Below the pieces are notes generated by a model. The model saw only the letters and a program-made list of their open reading frames with translations, had not been told where the DNA came from and did not search any database. Made by a program: the position numbers and the translations under genes. A DNA stretch of 64,000 nt. Origin: Mesorhizobium shangrilense. Lineage in GTDB: Bacteria; Pseudomonadota; Alphaproteobacteria; Rhizobiales; Rhizobiaceae. Where the stretch lies: the NCBI RefSeq assembly GCF_040537815.1, contig NZ_JBEWSZ010000001.1, positions 3,534,001-3,598,000 of the forward strand. Direction: 5' to 3'. Positions 7,152-18,165 of the stretch are shown here, in pieces; position 1 is the first letter of the stretch, and every line of letters starts with the position of its first letter.

Positions 7152-8798
7152 ATGGCGGGATCAAACATCATCGATCTCAATCCCGAGGTACTTGCGGCAG
7201 CGGCTGAAAGCAAAGCCTGGCCGTTCGAGGAAGCCAAAAAGATCATCGAACGCTACAAAGGCACCGACTTCCCCGAGACCGTCCTGTTCGAGACCGGCTA
7301 CGGCCCGTCGGGCCTGCCGCATATCGGCACGTTCGGCGAGGTGGCGCGCACCTCGATGGTACGCCATGCCTTCCGCGTCCTCACGGGTGACAAGGTTGCG
7401 ACCAAGCTCTTGTGCTTCTCCGACGACATGGACGGAATGCGCAAGATTCCGGAAAACGTGCCGGATCGCGCCGCGCTCGAACCCCACCTGCACAAGCCGC
7501 TCTCGTCGGTCCCCAACCCCTTCGGTGGCGACTATGCGAGCTTTGCCGACCACAACAACGCGATGCTGTGCCGCTTCCTGGACACGTTCGGCTTCGACTA
7601 CGAATTCGCAAGCGCCACGGAATATTACAAGGCCGGCCGTTTCGACGCCATGCTGCTGCGCGCCGCCGAACGTTTCGACCAGATCATGGCGGTGATGCTG
7701 CCGACGCTCGGCCCCGAGCGCCAGGCGACCTACAGTCCCTTCCTGCCGATCTCGCCAAAGAGCGGCCGCGTGCTCTACGTTCCCATGAAGCATGTCGACG
7801 CCAAGGCCGGCACCATAACCTTCGACGATGACGGCACCGAAACCACGCTTTCCATCACCGGCGGCAAGGTCAAGCTGCAGTGGAAGCCGGATTTCGGCAT
7901 GCGCTGGGCGGCGCTCGGCGTCGATTTCGAAATGTTCGGCAAGGATCACCAGACGAATGCGGTGATCTACGACCGCATCTGCAACCTTCTGGGCGGCCGC
8001 GCGCCGGAGCATTTCGTCTACGAGCTGTTCCTGGACGAGAACGGACAGAAGATTTCCAAGTCGAAGGGCAACGGACTGACCATCGACGAGTGGCTGACCT
8101 ATGCGCCGACCGAGAGCCTCGGGCTCTACATGTACCAGCGGCCGCGGCAGGCCAAGAAGCTCTACTTCGACGTCATCCCGAGGGCCGTGGATGAATACTA
8201 CGCCTTCCTCGCCGCTTATCCCCGGCAGGACTGGAAGGAGCGACTGGGCAACCCGGTCTGGCATATGCATGACGGCAACCCACCCGTTGTCGACATGCCG
8301 GTGCCGTTCTCGCTGCTGCTCAATCTCGTCAGCGCCTCGAACGCGCAGAACAAGGACGTGCTTTGGGGCTTCATTTCGCGCCATGCGGCCGGAGTGACAC
8401 CCCAGACGCATCCGGAGCTGGACAAGCTCACCGGCTATGCGATCCGCTATTTCGACGATTTCGTGAAGCCGACGAAAACCTTCCGGCCGGCCGACGACGT
8501 CGAGCGCTCAGCGCTGGAGGCACTGGAAACGGCGCTTGGCAATCTGCCGGCGGACGCCAATGGCGAAGCGATCCAGAACGCCTCGCTCAACGTCGCCCGT
8601 CAGATCGAGCGCTACCAGGATCATGCCAAGAAGAGCCCGGAAGGCGGCCCCGGCGTGTCCGGCGCCTTCTTCCAGATGATCTACCAGGTGCTGATCGGTC
8701 AGGAGCGCGGACCGCGCTTCGGTTCATTCGCCGCGCTCTACGGCATCGCCGAGACGCGGGCGCTCATTCGGCAGGCGCTGGCGGGTCAGCTGGCTTGA
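7152..8798 (+). CDS. lysK: Class I lysyl-tRNA synthetase
   Basis: Charges tRNA-Lys with lysine in the cytoplasm; class I LysRS replaces the usual class II enzyme in many alphaproteobacteria and archaea. The 548-residue protein has the class I HIGH-like motif in [10 protein letters not shown] at about 47-56 and the KMSKS-like motif KISKSKGNG at about 300-308, with a long C-terminal anticodon-binding region. Start ATG 7152 is chosen because GGAAG lies eight bases upstream; an in-frame ATG at 7122 would add ten residues. The last 35 bp overlap, tail to tail, the 3' end of the thermonuclease-like gene on the other strand. Confidence 0.96.
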   Translation: MAGSNIIDLNPEVLAAAAESKAWPFEEAKKIIERYKGTDFPETVLFETGYGPSGLPHIGTFGEVARTSMVRHAFRVLTGDKVATKLLCFSDDMDGMRKIPENVPDRAALEPHLHKPLSSVPNPFGGDYASFADHNNAMLCRFLDTFGFDYEFASATEYYKAGRFDAMLLRAAERFDQIMAVMLPTLGPERQATYSPFLPISPKSGRVLYVPMKHVDAKAGTITFDDDGTETTLSITGGKVKLQWKPDFGMRWAALGVDFEMFGKDHQTNAVIYDRICNLLGGRAPEHFVYELFLDENGQKISKSKGNGLTIDEWLTYAPTESLGLYMYQRPRQAKKLYFDVIPRAVDEYYAFLAAYPRQDWKERLGNPVWHMHDGNPPVVDMPVPFSLLLNLVSASNAQNKDVLWGFISRHAAGVTPQTHPELDKLTGYAIRYFDDFVKPTKTFRPADDVERSALEALETALGNLPADANGEAIQNASLNVARQIERYQDHAKKSPEGGPGVSGAFFQMIYQVLIGQERGPRFGSFAALYGIAETRALIRQALAGQLA

Positions 8799-9594
8799 GT
8801 ACGCCGTCGACCTCTTCCAGGATAGAACCCGACGCCTGAGGCGCCGGGTTCGGTGCCTCAGGCACCGGCGACAGGCCGGAAAGATCCGGCGCCGGCCCGA
8901 AAATACCTTTCTTGGCTGTACGTGCCTTCTCGCCAGCGTCCTCGTAAGGACCGCCCTTGGCCGCGCGCGACCAGCCGTTTTCGACCAGCCATTGACCGAC
9001 ATCCTGCTTGCCGATCCGGCATTCGGCGGCGATCACGTCGCGGCCGCCTTCGGGAGGCACTTTGCAGATAACCGCGCGACCGCGCAGGAAAGCACGGAAC
9101 GCCGTTCGCGCCCGCACCCCGCACGCCCACGACTTGTCGTTGTCGGAGCAGGTTTCATCCTGCCTGACGATGTCGACGCCAGAGATCGCGACCGAATAGC
9201 CCTTGGCTTCAATCAGGCCGGCCGCGGAGGCCACCGGGTTGAACAGCTTTGTCCCGTCCCAGCCGTCAGGCATCTTCGGCTTTGGCGGCATGGCCAGCGC
9301 CAGCTTGCTTAAAGGCGGCCGTGGGTCGACCCGTTCGAGTTCTTCGGACCGCGGCGACGGCGGATCGATGGCCTCAGGGTCGACCGCTCTCGACGGCGGG
9401 GCGGATTTCGTTGCCTTGTCAGACGGAGGAATGGCTGACGTGACCGGGGCGTCGATGGGTTGCTCGGCAATGGCCTGAAGCTGATCATCGCCGCTGGCAT
9501 CGCTGCCACGCTGGACGGCACGGCCACCGGCGACAACCAGTGCTCCCATCGTCACGATCGCCAGAATCGCGACGGCGGCATGAAGCGGACGCAT
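8764..9594 (-). CDS. Thermonuclease-family protein with N-terminal membrane anchor
   Basis: Staphylococcal nuclease-like (SNase/OB-fold) protein of 276 residues, probably exported or anchored. A hydrophobic segment at about 5-24 is followed by a long Pro/Ser-rich linker to about residue 125. The nuclease-like domain then runs through [34 protein letters not shown], and [19 protein letters not shown] to a Pro-rich tail. The catalytic Arg-Glu-Arg set of true thermonucleases is not clearly complete, so activity is uncertain. Start ATG 9594 has AGGAGG eight bases upstream, overlapping the stop of the S24 repressor gene, so the two are probably co-transcribed. A GTG at 9597 is an alternative start. 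Confidence 0.8.
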   Translation of the reverse strand: MRPLHAAVAILAIVTMGALVVAGGRAVQRGSDASGDDQLQAIAEQPIDAPVTSAIPPSDKATKSAPPSRAVDPEAIDPPSPRSEELERVDPRPPLSKLALAMPPKPKMPDGWDGTKLFNPVASAAGLIEAKGYSVAISGVDIVRQDETCSDNDKSWACGVRARTAFRAFLRGRAVICKVPPEGGRDVIAAECRIGKQDVGQWLVENGWSRAAKGGPYEDAGEKARTAKKGIFGPAPDLSGLSPVPEAPNPAPQASGSILEEVDGVLKPADPPAPAE

Positions 9595-9606
9595 CACCGG
9601 CGCCTC

Positions 9607-10257
9607 CTACTGGCTTGCCCAGACAATCCGCGCCACCCATTCGATATCACTCGTCGGAATATCGCGGTCCGGATGATCGGGATTGAGTGAGACCAGCACG
9701 ATCGACGTCGTCGTCTGGCGCTCCAGCACCTTTGCCATCACCTCGCCGCCATTGGTCTTGACCACGACCCGGTCGCCCTTGCGAGTGGTGGCGCCGGGTT
9801 CAACGATCAGAACATCGCCGTTGCGATAGAGCGGCAGCATGGAATCGCCCTGCACCTTCAAGGCATAGGAGCTTTCGGTCGATTGTGCCGGAAGCTCGAT
9901 CAAATCCCAACCTTGGCCGGCCGGAAAGCCGGCATCGTCGAAGAAACCGCCAGCGCCAGCCTGGGCGAAGCCGAGCAGCGGGACCGAGGATCGGCGAGAG
10001 GGAGATACTGCGTGTCCAAGGCCGCCCCTGCCCTCGACCAGCCCGGTGAATTCGTCGAGCGAAGCGCCCGTCGCCTCTATGATCTTGGCCAGTGATTCAG
10101 TGGAGGGCCAGCGCGGCCTGCCGTCGGAGGACAGTCGCTTGGACTTGTTGAAAGCAGTCGAATCAAGACCGGCGCGCCTGGCCAGGCCGGACGCCGAGAG
10201 CGAATAGCGCTCGGCAAGAGCGTCGATGGCGGCCCATACGCGGTCGTGTGAGAGCAA
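9607..10257 (-). CDS. Helix-turn-helix regulator with S24 (LexA-like) peptidase domain
   Basis: Phage-repressor/LexA-like regulator of 216 residues. An N-terminal XRE-type helix-turn-helix (about 1-70, with GLARRAGLDSTAFNKSK) binds DNA. The C-terminal S24 domain has the nucleophile Ser in VQGDSMLPLY (about residue 138) and the general-base Lys in RVVVKTNGGEV (about 167). Start is TTG 10257, supported by AAGGAG about eight bases upstream; no ATG lies near. Proteins of this type can self-cleave on RecA activation, but the Ala-Gly cleavage site is not obvious, so self-cleavage is unproven. It probably forms an operon with the thermonuclease-like gene. Conserved in rhizobia as far as I recall. 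Confidence 0.88.
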   Translation of the reverse strand: MLSHDRVWAAIDALAERYSLSASGLARRAGLDSTAFNKSKRLSSDGRPRWPSTESLAKIIEATGASLDEFTGLVEGRGGLGHAVSPSRRSSVPLLGFAQAGAGGFFDDAGFPAGQGWDLIELPAQSTESSYALKVQGDSMLPLYRNGDVLIVEPGATTRKGDRVVVKTNGGEVMAKVLERQTTTSIVLVSLNPDHPDRDIPTSDIEWVARIVWASQ

Positions 10258-10450
10258 GTCCGCTCTCCTTCGAAACAGGAAAAAATGCCTCTGCCCTGTC
10301 TAACGCGCGACCGCCTGCTTGTCCACCGGCGGAGCGGCGGATCATCAACAAAGTGACAGGGCGACGCAAGCACGGAGGCACACGCGGAGTGCAGAGCACC
10401 CGGCATCGACCACGCCGACGCGCCGGTAACTTACATGACCTGAAGCGAGC

Positions 10451-10753
10451 CTATTGCAATGCCGCCATTGCCTTGGGCAGCCCTCTCTTGAGTTCCTCGA
10501 CGTTCATCACCGGGATCATTTCGAGGCTGGCATTGAACCCGAGAAAGAACCGCTCCGCATAGAAGGGCAATTCGGAGCTGTCCTTGACGTCGACAAACAA
10601 ATAGGCCGTCCGGCGGCCGTTCTCGGCGGTGAAATATGTCGCCTCCGGTTTGAGTTCGGACAGGGTATGCTCGATGAACTTTCCTATGCTGCCGTCCCTG
10701 ATCGCTCTATTGCCTTCCTCGGTCGGAATAGAAATCCTCAGCATTGTACGCAT
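10451..10753 (-). CDS. Small conserved protein of unknown function
   Basis: 100 residues with an alpha/beta pattern suggestive of a ferredoxin-like dimeric fold (MLRISIPTEEGNRAI at the start, RRTAYLFVDVKDSSELPFYA in the middle, then EMIPVMNVEELKRGL). I do not recognise a named family with confidence, and no catalytic motif stands out. Start ATG 10753 has GGAGGAAAC directly upstream, which excludes the longer reading from 10777. It is a single gene between the repressor gene and the fad operon. The 193 bp between it and the repressor start (10258-10450) show nothing I can name. Confidence 0.7.
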   Translation of the reverse strand: MRTMLRISIPTEEGNRAIRDGSIGKFIEHTLSELKPEATYFTAENGRRTAYLFVDVKDSSELPFYAERFFLGFNASLEMIPVMNVEELKRGLPKAMAALQ

Positions 10754-10846
10754 GACGTTTCCTCCCTCCGCCAACATTTTTGTTAGCGATAGCTAATCTA
10801 ACATCAGCGCATGTCACAGAGAAGAAGACAGCCTTCGAAAGCTTGA

Positions 10847-11389
10847 TCAATGTCGCTTGGCCTGGGCACGCAGTTCCCGCTGCGAGGCCATGAACATCCG
10901 CTCGACCTCGGTAGGCGGGCGCGGTTGAGCAGAACGGCCAAGCGCGGCGACGACCTCGTCAATGCCGAGAAAGCGGCGTGCCCCGCGGTCATACACGCCA
11001 GCCGTCGTCAGGATCAGGGCTGCCGTTTCGCCATTGTCGAGGACGAAGCGATGCTTGCCGATAACCTGGGTGCCTTCCCAGGTCTCGATCGAGGACACCA
11101 CTTCGAAGCGGCGCCACAGCCTGATCTCGCGCGCGTAGACCGACTGCAGCCCGCCCATCATCGGCGCCCAGCCGTTCTTCCGCGCCAGCGTGATGAGGCC
11201 GGCGCGCAGGAAGATGTCGATGCGACCGAGATCGGCCAGCATCATGTAACGCGCATTGTTGAGATGGACATTGAAATCGATGTCGGTCGGCAGGCAGCGA
11301 AAGGCCAGCCGGCTTTCGCCGCCCATCACGTAGGGGCCACGGCTGCGCGCCGTGGCCATCATGCGCGCCATGCGCGCCCAGACATACAT
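10847..11389 (-). CDS. Hotdog-fold acyl-CoA thioesterase
   Basis: Predicted 4HBT-type thioesterase of 180 residues that would release free fatty acid from acyl-CoA. The hotdog signature is TDIDFNVHLNNARYMMLAD (about 35-53), with the catalytic-type Asp at the start and the helix that follows; a second strand block contains RLWRRFEVVSSIETWEGTQV. It begins nine bases after the fadB stop on the same strand, so it is the last gene of the beta-oxidation operon and may prevent CoA sequestration during fatty-acid breakdown. The ribosome site before ATG 11389 is weak. Substrate is unknown. Confidence 0.82.
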   Translation of the reverse strand: MYVWARMARMMATARSRGPYVMGGESRLAFRCLPTDIDFNVHLNNARYMMLADLGRIDIFLRAGLITLARKNGWAPMMGGLQSVYAREIRLWRRFEVVSSIETWEGTQVIGKHRFVLDNGETAALILTTAGVYDRGARRFLGIDEVVAALGRSAQPRPPTEVERMFMASQRELRAQAKRH

Positions 11390-11398
11390 CGGCCGGCG

Positions 11399-13618
11399 TC
11401 AGGCGGCTTGCTTGACGTCGCCCTTCGCGTAGGGATCGAAGCGCTGGTAGAATGTTTCGCCCTTCTCGGCCATGTCGAGCAAAAGCTTGGGTGCCTTGAA
11501 CTCGGCGCCGTATTTCTTCTGCAGACGCTTGGCTATCTTCACGAACTCCTTCGCGCCGATGCCGTCGATGTAGGACAGGGCGCCGCCGGTAAAGGGTGCG
11601 AAACCGAAGGCCAGGATCGAGCCGACATCGGCCTCGCGCGGATCGGTGACGATGCCCTCTTCCATCACTCGGGCCGCTTCGAGCGCGATGGTGACCAGCA
11701 GCCGCTGCTGCAGCTCCTCATAGTCGACCTTCTCAGGCGCCAGCTGCGGATAAAGGTCTTTCAGGCCGGGCCACAGCTTCTTCTTGGCGGGCTTCGCCGG
11801 ATAATCGTAAAAACCCTTGCCGTTCTTGCGGCCGAAGCGGCCGTGGTCGTCGACCATCGTGTTGATCAGCGCCATCTGCTTCGGGTCGACCGCACTGTCG
11901 CCGAGATCCTTGATGGTCTGCTTCATGATCTTCTGGGCGAGGTCGATGGCCGTCTCATCTGTCAGCGCCAGCGGACCGACCGGCATGCCGGCGGCCTTCG
12001 CCGCATTCTCGATCATGGGTGCCGGTACGCCTTCGATCAGCATCTTGTAGGCTTCCGACATGTAGCGCAGCACACAGCGGTTGACGTAGAAGCCGCGCGT
12101 GTCGTTGACGACGATCGGCGTCTTCTTGATGGCGCGAACGAAGTCTATTGCCGTAGCCAACGCCTTGTCGCCGGTCTTCTTGCCGAGGATGATCTCGACC
12201 AGCATCATCTTGTCTACTGGCGAGAAGAAGTGGATGCCGATGAAATTCTTCGGCCGGGTGGAATTCTTCGCAAGACCGGTGATCGGGATCGTCGAGGTGT
12301 TGGAGGCGAAGATCGCTGACGCCTTCAGAACGGCTTCCGCCTGTTCGGTCGCGGCCTTTTTGACGGCCGAATCCTCGAACACGGCTTCCACCACCAAATC
12401 GCAGCCGGCAAGGTCAGCGTAGTCAGCCGTCGGCGTGATCAGCGACAGCAGCTTGTCCTTCTCCTCGGGCTTGGCACGCCCCTTCTTGACCTGATCCGAG
12501 ATCAAGCCATCGGAATGCGCCTTGCCCTTCTGGGCCGACTCCAGGTCGCGGTCGAGCAGCACCACCGGAATGCCGGCCTTGGCCGTCACATAGGCGATGC
12601 CGGCGCCCATAAAGCCGGCGCCGAGAATGCCGATCTTCTTGAATTTGGTTTCCGCCACGCCGGCCGGGCGGCGCGCGCCCTTGTTCAGTTCCTGCAGCGA
12701 CACGAACAGCGAGCGGATCATCGCCGCCGCTTCCCTGGTCTGCATGATCTCGGTGAAATAGCGCTGCTCGATCCTGAGCGCCGTGTCGAACGGTACCAGC
12801 AGGCCTTCATAGACGCATTTCAGGATCGCGGCCGCGGCCGGATAGTTGCCATAGGTTTCGCGACGCAGGATGGCGATGGCCGGCGGCCACAGATTGAAAC
12901 CAGCGGGCGAATAGATCTGGCCGCCGGGCAGCTTGAAACCCTTCTCGTCCCACGGCGCCACAGGCTTAAGACCGTTCCTGATCATTGCCTTGGCGGTCTC
13001 GACCAGCTTGGCCGGCTCGGCAATTTCGTGGATCAGGCCCATGGATTTGGCCTTTTGTGGCGACAGCGTCTGGCCGGAGGTCAGCATCTGCAACGCCTGT
13101 TGCTGATCGGTCAGCCTCGGCACGCGCTGCGTGCCGCCGGCGCCGGGGAAGATGCCTATCTTCACTTCGGGAAGCGCCATCCTGACCTTGTCGCTATCGG
13201 CGGCGACACGGCCGTGGCAGGCCAGCGACATCTCGAAGGCGCCGCCCATGCAGGTGCCGTTGATCGCCGACACCCACGGCTTGCCGGACGTCTCAAGCTT
13301 GCGGAACAGGCCGGTCATGGTGCCGGCATTGTCGAACAGCGCCTTGGTCGCCTTTTCGATATCCTTGCCCTTGTCAGTGGCGAAGGTGGTCAGCATCTTC
13401 TGCAACAGGGTGATATCGGCGCCGCCGGAGAACGTGTCCTTGCCGGAGGTGATCACCGCGCCCTTGATGGCGGCATCGCCGGCCACCTTGTCGACGATGG
13501 CGTTCAACTCCCGCATCACCTCCTCGGTGAAGACGTTCATTGATCGGTCCGGGCTGTTCCAGGTGACCAGCGCAATGCCGTCCGCATCAATGTCGAGGGT
13601 GAAATTGGTGTAGGTCAT
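11399..13618 (-). CDS. fadB: Bifunctional enoyl-CoA hydratase / 3-hydroxyacyl-CoA dehydrogenase
   Basis: Alpha subunit of the trifunctional beta-oxidation complex, 739 residues, cytoplasmic. The N-terminal crotonase domain (about 1-190) keeps both catalytic glutamates, in [11 protein letters not shown] and LPEVKIG. The dehydrogenase domain begins with the NAD-binding [14 protein letters not shown] at about 332-345 and has the catalytic His in [11 protein letters not shown] at about 468. A duplicated C-terminal domain follows. Start ATG 13618 is preceded by GGGGAGAGAGAAG. It lies 14 bp after fadA and nine bp before the thioesterase gene. The order fadA-fadB and the size are typical of the rhizobial complex. 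FadJ-type substrate differences cannot be excluded. Confidence 0.95.
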   Translation of the reverse strand: MTYTNFTLDIDADGIALVTWNSPDRSMNVFTEEVMRELNAIVDKVAGDAAIKGAVITSGKDTFSGGADITLLQKMLTTFATDKGKDIEKATKALFDNAGTMTGLFRKLETSGKPWVSAINGTCMGGAFEMSLACHGRVAADSDKVRMALPEVKIGIFPGAGGTQRVPRLTDQQQALQMLTSGQTLSPQKAKSMGLIHEIAEPAKLVETAKAMIRNGLKPVAPWDEKGFKLPGGQIYSPAGFNLWPPAIAILRRETYGNYPAAAAILKCVYEGLLVPFDTALRIEQRYFTEIMQTREAAAMIRSLFVSLQELNKGARRPAGVAETKFKKIGILGAGFMGAGIAYVTAKAGIPVVLLDRDLESAQKGKAHSDGLISDQVKKGRAKPEEKDKLLSLITPTADYADLAGCDLVVEAVFEDSAVKKAATEQAEAVLKASAIFASNTSTIPITGLAKNSTRPKNFIGIHFFSPVDKMMLVEIILGKKTGDKALATAIDFVRAIKKTPIVVNDTRGFYVNRCVLRYMSEAYKMLIEGVPAPMIENAAKAAGMPVGPLALTDETAIDLAQKIMKQTIKDLGDSAVDPKQMALINTMVDDHGRFGRKNGKGFYDYPAKPAKKKLWPGLKDLYPQLAPEKVDYEELQQRLLVTIALEAARVMEEGIVTDPREADVGSILAFGFAPFTGGALSYIDGIGAKEFVKIAKRLQKKYGAEFKAPKLLLDMAEKGETFYQRFDPYAKGDVKQAA

Positions 13619-13632
13619 CTTCTCTCTCCCCG

Positions 13633-14841
13633 TCAGACGCGTTCGATGATGGTTGCCGTGCCCATGCCGGCACCGATGCAGAGCGTCACCAAGGCGGTGT
13701 TGAGATCACGGCGCTCGAGTTCGTCCAGCACAGTGCCGAAGATCATCGCGCCTGTGGCGCCGAGCGGATGGCCCATGGCGATGGCGCCGCCATTGACGTT
13801 GATCTTGTCGTGCGGAATGTCGAAAGCCTGCATGTAGCGCAGCACCACCGAGGCAAAGGCTTCGTTGAGCTCGAACAGGTCGATGTCCGAGAGCTTCATC
13901 TTGGCACGCTTCAGGAGCTTCTCGGTGACGTCGACCGGGCCGGTCAGCATCAACACCGGTTCCGAACCGATATTGGCGAAGGTCCGTATGCGGGCGCGGG
14001 GCTTCAGGCCCATCGCCTTGCCGGCCTTCTTGGAGCCGAGCAGCACGGCCGCCGCGCCATCGACGATGCCGGACGAATTGCCGGCATGGTGGACATGGTT
14101 GACCTCTTCGACCTCCGGATGCTTCTGCACCGCGACCGCATCGAAGCCACCCATTTCACCCGGCATGACGAAGGACGGATTGAGCGAGGCCAGCGACTGC
14201 ATGTCGGTCGACGGCCGCATATGCTCGTCATGGTCGAGGATGGTCAGGCCGTTCTGGTCCTTGATCGGGATGACCGAATTCTTGAACCGGCCTTTTTCCC
14301 ATGCATGGGCGGCGCGTTTCTGGCTCTCGACCGCGTAGGCGTCGACGTCATCGCGCGAAAAACCGTACTTCGTCGCGATCAGGTCGGCGGAAATGCCTTG
14401 CGGCACGAACCAGCCGGGCAGGCCCACCGAGGGGTCCATGAACCAGGCGCCGCCAGAGGCGCCCATGCCGACACGCGACATCGACTCAACACCGCCGGCG
14501 ATGACGATGTCATCTGCGCCTTGCGCGATCTTGGCGGCGCCGAAATTGATGGCGTCGAGACCAGAGGCGCAGAAGCGCGATATCTGCATACCCGGCGCCT
14601 TGGTGTCATAGCCGGCCTCGAAGGCGGCGGCGCGCGGAATGACCGAGCCGGCTTCGCCGACCGGATCGACACAGCCGAAGATAATGTCGTCGACAGTGCC
14701 GGTGTCGAGCCCGTTGCGGTCGCGCAGCGCTTCGAGCGTCTTGGCGGCCAGCCGCACCGCCGGCACTTCGTGCAGCGAGCCATCCTTCTTGCCCTTGCCG
14801 CGCGGCGTGCGCACGGCATCGTAGACATAAGCTTCGGACAT
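13633..14841 (-). CDS. fadA: Acetyl-CoA C-acyltransferase (3-ketoacyl-CoA thiolase)
   Basis: Thiolase that cleaves 3-ketoacyl-CoA in the last step of beta-oxidation; beta subunit of the complex with FadB. The 402-residue protein has the acyl-acceptor Cys in [12 protein letters not shown] at about 88, the His in [15 protein letters not shown] at about 358, and the second Cys in CIGAGMGTA near the C-terminus. Start ATG 14841 ([15 protein letters not shown]) has AAGGAG seven bases upstream; the longer reading to 14898 passes through an intergenic palindrome and is rejected. It follows the shorter acyl-CoA dehydrogenase gene after 79 bp containing that palindrome. Confidence 0.96.
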   Translation of the reverse strand: MSEAYVYDAVRTPRGKGKKDGSLHEVPAVRLAAKTLEALRDRNGLDTGTVDDIIFGCVDPVGEAGSVIPRAAAFEAGYDTKAPGMQISRFCASGLDAINFGAAKIAQGADDIVIAGGVESMSRVGMGASGGAWFMDPSVGLPGWFVPQGISADLIATKYGFSRDDVDAYAVESQKRAAHAWEKGRFKNSVIPIKDQNGLTILDHDEHMRPSTDMQSLASLNPSFVMPGEMGGFDAVAVQKHPEVEEVNHVHHAGNSSGIVDGAAAVLLGSKKAGKAMGLKPRARIRTFANIGSEPVLMLTGPVDVTEKLLKRAKMKLSDIDLFELNEAFASVVLRYMQAFDIPHDKINVNGGAIAMGHPLGATGAMIFGTVLDELERRDLNTALVTLCIGAGMGTATIIERV

Positions 14842-14879
14842 TCTGTTGCTCCTTGGGTTTATCGAACGGCTCTGGACTG

Positions 14880-14921
14880 ATGCATGTCGATCCCCCAAAA
14901 CCGGGTTGGGGCGACATGCAT
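14880..14921. repeat. Short intergenic palindrome of the GCATGTCG type, copy 1
   Basis: Inverted arms ATGCATGTCG (14880-14889) and CGACATGCAT (14912-14921) enclose a core with CCCCCAAAACCGGGTTGGGG. The right arm touches the stop codon of the acyl-CoA dehydrogenase gene (14921-14923). A related copy with the same arms and the same ccggttttggg core is at 24947-24994. Within the operon it could form a hairpin in mRNA between the dehydrogenase and fadA. Confidence 0.75.
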
Positions 14922-16093
14922 TAGAGCGAGCGTCCGATCAGCAATTTCATGATCTCGTTGGTGCCGCCGTAGATGCGCTGGACGCGGGCGTCGCGGAACA
15001 TGCGGGCGATCGGATATTCATTCATGTAACCATAGCCGCCATGCAATTGAAGGCATTCGTCGACCACTTTCCCTTGCAGGTCCGACAGCCAGTATTTGGC
15101 CATCGAAGCCGTGACGGGATCGAGACCGCCGGCGATGTGGCGGGCCACGCAGTCATTGTAGAAGACGCGGCCGATGGTTGCCTCGGTCTTCAGTTCGGCC
15201 AGCTTGAACTGGGTGTTCTGGAAATCGATGATCGCCTTGCCGAAGGCCTTGCGCTCCTTGACGTAGTCGATGGTCAGCGCCAGCGCGCGCTCGATCATGG
15301 CAATGGCGCCGGTGCCGATCTGCAGCCGTTCCTGCGGCAATTGCTGCATCAGCTGGACAAAACCCTGCCCTTCCTCGTGGCCGAGCAGGTTGGATGTCGG
15401 CACGCGCATTTCGTTGAAGAACAATTCCGACGTGTCGTTGGCCTTGAGCCCGATCTTGTCGAGGTTGCGGCCGCGCTGAAAACCTTCGACCTCATCGGTC
15501 TCGACGACGATCAGCGAGGTGCCCTTGGCGCCCTTGGCCGGATCGGTCTTGGTGACGACGATGATCAGGTTGGCGAGCTGGCCGTTGGTGATGAAGGTCT
15601 TCGAGCCGTTGATCTTGTACTGGTTGCCGTCCTTCTCGGCCCGCGTCTTGACTCCTTGCAGGTCGGAGCCGGCACCGGGTTCGGTCATGGCGATGGCGCC
15701 AATCAGCGCGCCAGTCGCCAGTTTCGGCAGCCATTTCTTCTTCTGTTCTTCAGAGCCATAGTGGAGGATGTAGGGCGCGACGATCGCATTGTGCAGGCCG
15801 ATGCCAAAGCCGTCGACGCCGACATGGCCGATGGCCTCGATGATGGCGCTCTCATGCGCGAAGGTGCCGCCCGAGCCGCCATACTCCTCCGGCATCGAGG
15901 CACAGAGCAGGCCTGCGGAACCAGCCTTCAGCCAGCTCTCGCGGTCGACCATCTCGTTCTTTTCGAACTCGTCGTAACGCGGCGCGATCTCCTCCGACAT
16001 GAAGCGGTGCGCCATGTCGTAGAGCATGCCGACCTCATCGGCCGCCCAGGCAGGTTTTGGCAAAGCGAGCACTTCGGCGGGATTTATCGCCAC
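14921..16093 (-). CDS. Acyl-CoA dehydrogenase, 390 residues
   Basis: FAD-dependent acyl-CoA dehydrogenase for the first step of beta-oxidation, passing electrons to ETF. Family signatures are visible: [20 protein letters not shown] at about 143-162, the central [18 protein letters not shown], and the C-terminal [21 protein letters not shown] with the [14 protein letters not shown] end. Length is standard. The start is GTG 16093, with GGAGG a few bases upstream. It lies 46 bp after the larger dehydrogenase gene. Chain-length preference is not readable; the catalytic base appears to be the Glu in GGTNEI. Confidence 0.95.
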   Translation of the reverse strand: MAINPAEVLALPKPAWAADEVGMLYDMAHRFMSEEIAPRYDEFEKNEMVDRESWLKAGSAGLLCASMPEEYGGSGGTFAHESAIIEAIGHVGVDGFGIGLHNAIVAPYILHYGSEEQKKKWLPKLATGALIGAIAMTEPGAGSDLQGVKTRAEKDGNQYKINGSKTFITNGQLANLIIVVTKTDPAKGAKGTSLIVVETDEVEGFQRGRNLDKIGLKANDTSELFFNEMRVPTSNLLGHEEGQGFVQLMQQLPQERLQIGTGAIAMIERALALTIDYVKERKAFGKAIIDFQNTQFKLAELKTEATIGRVFYNDCVARHIAGGLDPVTASMAKYWLSDLQGKVVDECLQLHGGYGYMNEYPIARMFRDARVQRIYGGTNEIMKLLIGRSL

Positions 16094-16139
16094 GACTTCC
16101 TCCGCTTTTCGACTGCAGCCGGTGTGCCGGCGCTCAAAC

Positions 16140-17930
16140 TTAGAACGCTTCCGCCGGCAGCGCCATCAGCGTGTCCGCGCCACTGGAAATGCGGACGAGA
16201 TGCGCTGATGTCTCCGGCATGATCCGCTCCATGAAGAAGCGGGCCGTCACGACCTTGTTGTCGTAAAAAGACTGGGAGCCATTGGCGCCCGTCTTGCCAA
16301 GTGCCACCTTGGCCATCTGGCCCCACATGTAGCCCAGCGCCACAAGACCGAAGAGGTGCATGTAGTCGGTCGAGGCCGCACCCGCATTGTCGGGCTTGGC
16401 CATGCCGTTCTGCAGCAACCACATGGTCGCGGCCTGCAGATCGTTGAGGCCCTTCTTCAACCCCTTGGTGAACGGCGCCATTTTCTCGTCGGAGCGGTTT
16501 TCCTCGCAGAACTCGCCGACTTCCTTGAAGAAGGCCTGCACGGCGCGGCCGCCGTTGAGGCCAAGCTTGCGGCCGACGAGGTCGAGCGCCTGGATGCCGT
16601 TGGCGCCTTCGTAGATCATGGCGATGCGGGCATCGCGCACGAACTGGCTCATGCCGTGTTCTTCGATGTAGCCGTGGCCGCCGAAGACCTGCTGTGCCAT
16701 GACAGCATGGTCGAAGCCCTTGTCAGTGAATACGCCCTTGACCACCGGCGTCATCAGGCCGGTGTAGTCCTCGGCTGCCTGCCTGTCCTTGTCATCGGGG
16801 GAGCGATGCGCGATGTCGGACTTGATCGCCGTCCACAGCGCCAGCGCGCGGCCGGCCTCGTTGAACGCCTTCATGGTCATCAGGCTGCGGCGGATGTCTG
16901 GATGGACGATGATCGGGTCGGCCTTCTTGTCCGGCGCCTTCGGCCCCGACAGCGAACGGCCCTGCAAACGGTCCTTGGCGTAGGAAACCGCATTCTGGTA
17001 GGCGACCTCCGACAGCGAAAGCCCCTGCAGGGCAACGCCGAGCCGCGCCTCGTTCATCATCGTGAACATGGCCTTCAGGCCACCATTGACCTCGCCGAGC
17101 AGCGTGCCTTCTGCCTCGTCATAGTTCATGACGCAGGTCGAATTGGCGTGGATGCCCATCTTCTCCTCGATCGAGCCGCAGGAGAGCGTGTTCCTTTCGC
17201 CCGGATTGCCTGACGCATCGAGCTTCAGCTTGGGCACGATGAACAGCGAAATGCCCTTCACGCCTTCCGGCGCGCCCTCGATGCGGGCCAGCACCAGATG
17301 GACGATGTTGTCCGACATGTCGTGCTCGCCGGCCGAGATGAAGATCTTCTGGCCGGAAATCCTGTAGGTGCCATCGCCATTGGGGACAGCCTTGCTGCGC
17401 AGCAGGCCGAGATCGGTGCCGCAATGCGGCTCGGTCAGGTTCATGGTGCCAGTCCAGGTGCCCTCGACCAGCCTGGGCAGCCACTTGGCTTTCTGCTCGT
17501 CGGTGCCATGGGTGATGATGGCGGCGATCGCGCCCTGCGTCAGGCCCGGATACATCATCAGCGCCATGTTGGCCGAAACCATGTATTCGGAGACCGCCTG
17601 GTGCACCATGTAGGGCAGGCCCTGGCCGCCGAACTCGGCCGGCGCCGCCAGCCCCATCCAGCCGCCTTCGCGATACTGGTTGAAGGCTTCCTTGAAGCCT
17701 TTCGGCGTCGTCACCGAGCCGTCGTCATGGCGCACGCAGCCTTCCAGGTCGCCGACGCGGTTCAGCGGATGCATGACGTTTTCGGCGAGCTTCGCACCCT
17801 CGGCGAGGATCGCCTCGAGCACGTCGGGCGTGGCGTCGGAAAATCCGGGGAGATTGGAATAGCGCTGGTAACCCAGAACTTCATTGAGCACGAACAGCGT
17901 GTCCTGGACCGGTGCTGCGTAGATCGGCAT
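16140..17930 (-). CDS. Large acyl-CoA dehydrogenase, 596 residues, first gene of the fad operon
   Basis: Acyl-CoA dehydrogenase of the long class that carries a C-terminal extension domain, as in FadE-type or DMSP-related (DmdC-like) enzymes. The core has [20 protein letters not shown] near 155, the oxidase-like [20 protein letters not shown] stretch, and [20 protein letters not shown] near 430. The last ~120 residues are the extra helical domain. Start ATG 17930 ([20 protein letters not shown]) has GGAGG upstream. It heads the run dehydrogenase, dehydrogenase, fadA, fadB, thioesterase. An inverted repeat at 18010-18039 sits about 80 bp upstream and is the likely operator of the MerR regulator encoded next door. 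Confidence 0.95.
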   Translation of the reverse strand: MPIYAAPVQDTLFVLNEVLGYQRYSNLPGFSDATPDVLEAILAEGAKLAENVMHPLNRVGDLEGCVRHDDGSVTTPKGFKEAFNQYREGGWMGLAAPAEFGGQGLPYMVHQAVSEYMVSANMALMMYPGLTQGAIAAIITHGTDEQKAKWLPRLVEGTWTGTMNLTEPHCGTDLGLLRSKAVPNGDGTYRISGQKIFISAGEHDMSDNIVHLVLARIEGAPEGVKGISLFIVPKLKLDASGNPGERNTLSCGSIEEKMGIHANSTCVMNYDEAEGTLLGEVNGGLKAMFTMMNEARLGVALQGLSLSEVAYQNAVSYAKDRLQGRSLSGPKAPDKKADPIIVHPDIRRSLMTMKAFNEAGRALALWTAIKSDIAHRSPDDKDRQAAEDYTGLMTPVVKGVFTDKGFDHAVMAQQVFGGHGYIEEHGMSQFVRDARIAMIYEGANGIQALDLVGRKLGLNGGRAVQAFFKEVGEFCEENRSDEKMAPFTKGLKKGLNDLQAATMWLLQNGMAKPDNAGAASTDYMHLFGLVALGYMWGQMAKVALGKTGANGSQSFYDNKVVTARFFMERIMPETSAHLVRISSGADTLMALPAEAF

Positions 17931-18009
17931 GCTTTTCCTCCACCATGCGGTCTCGGCCCGAACCTAGCCCATGAGTGGCATGCGGACCAATGTCGGGATC
18001 GAGATAACA

Positions 18010-18039
18010 AATATTGACGTTTGCGTAAACGTCAATATT
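18010..18039. promoter_or_regulatory. Perfect inverted repeat, probable MerR operator of the fad operon
   Basis: Arms AATATTGACGTTT (18010-18022) and AAACGTCAATATT (18027-18039) flank gcgt, making a 13-bp perfect dyad 80-109 bp before the operon start. The inner part TTTGCGTAAACGTCAA closely matches TTTACGTTTACGTCAA at 18753-18768 before the MerR gene. Motifs of this TTTACGT/ACGTAAA type are, as I recall, bound by MerR-family regulators of fatty-acid and branched-chain catabolism (LiuR-like). Confidence 0.7.
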
Positions 18040-18103
18040 TTTCGATGCGATATTTTTCAGACGCCAGGCGAAGGCGCTCGGCAGAATCTGGGGCGGACGG
18101 CAG

Positions 18104-18141
18104 AAAACAAAAGAGCCGCGCGGCACAGGCCACGCGGCTCT
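18104..18141 (-). terminator. Intrinsic terminator after the MerR gene
   Basis: On the minus strand an AGAGCCGCG / CGCGGCTCT stem (18112-18141) with a 12-base loop is followed by TTTTGTTTT. It lies 24 bp past the MerR stop and separates that gene from the fad operon promoter. Confidence 0.8.
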
Positions 18142-18165
18142 CATTCGTCACAATCGGCAGGCTAC

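Noticed and set aside
10850..12319. 489-residue open frame antisense to the thioesterase and fadB
   Set aside because: It spans two well-identified minus-strand genes and shows no family pattern.
14846..16222. 458-residue open frame antisense to the acyl-CoA dehydrogenase
   Set aside because: Composition shadow; it also runs through an intergenic palindrome.
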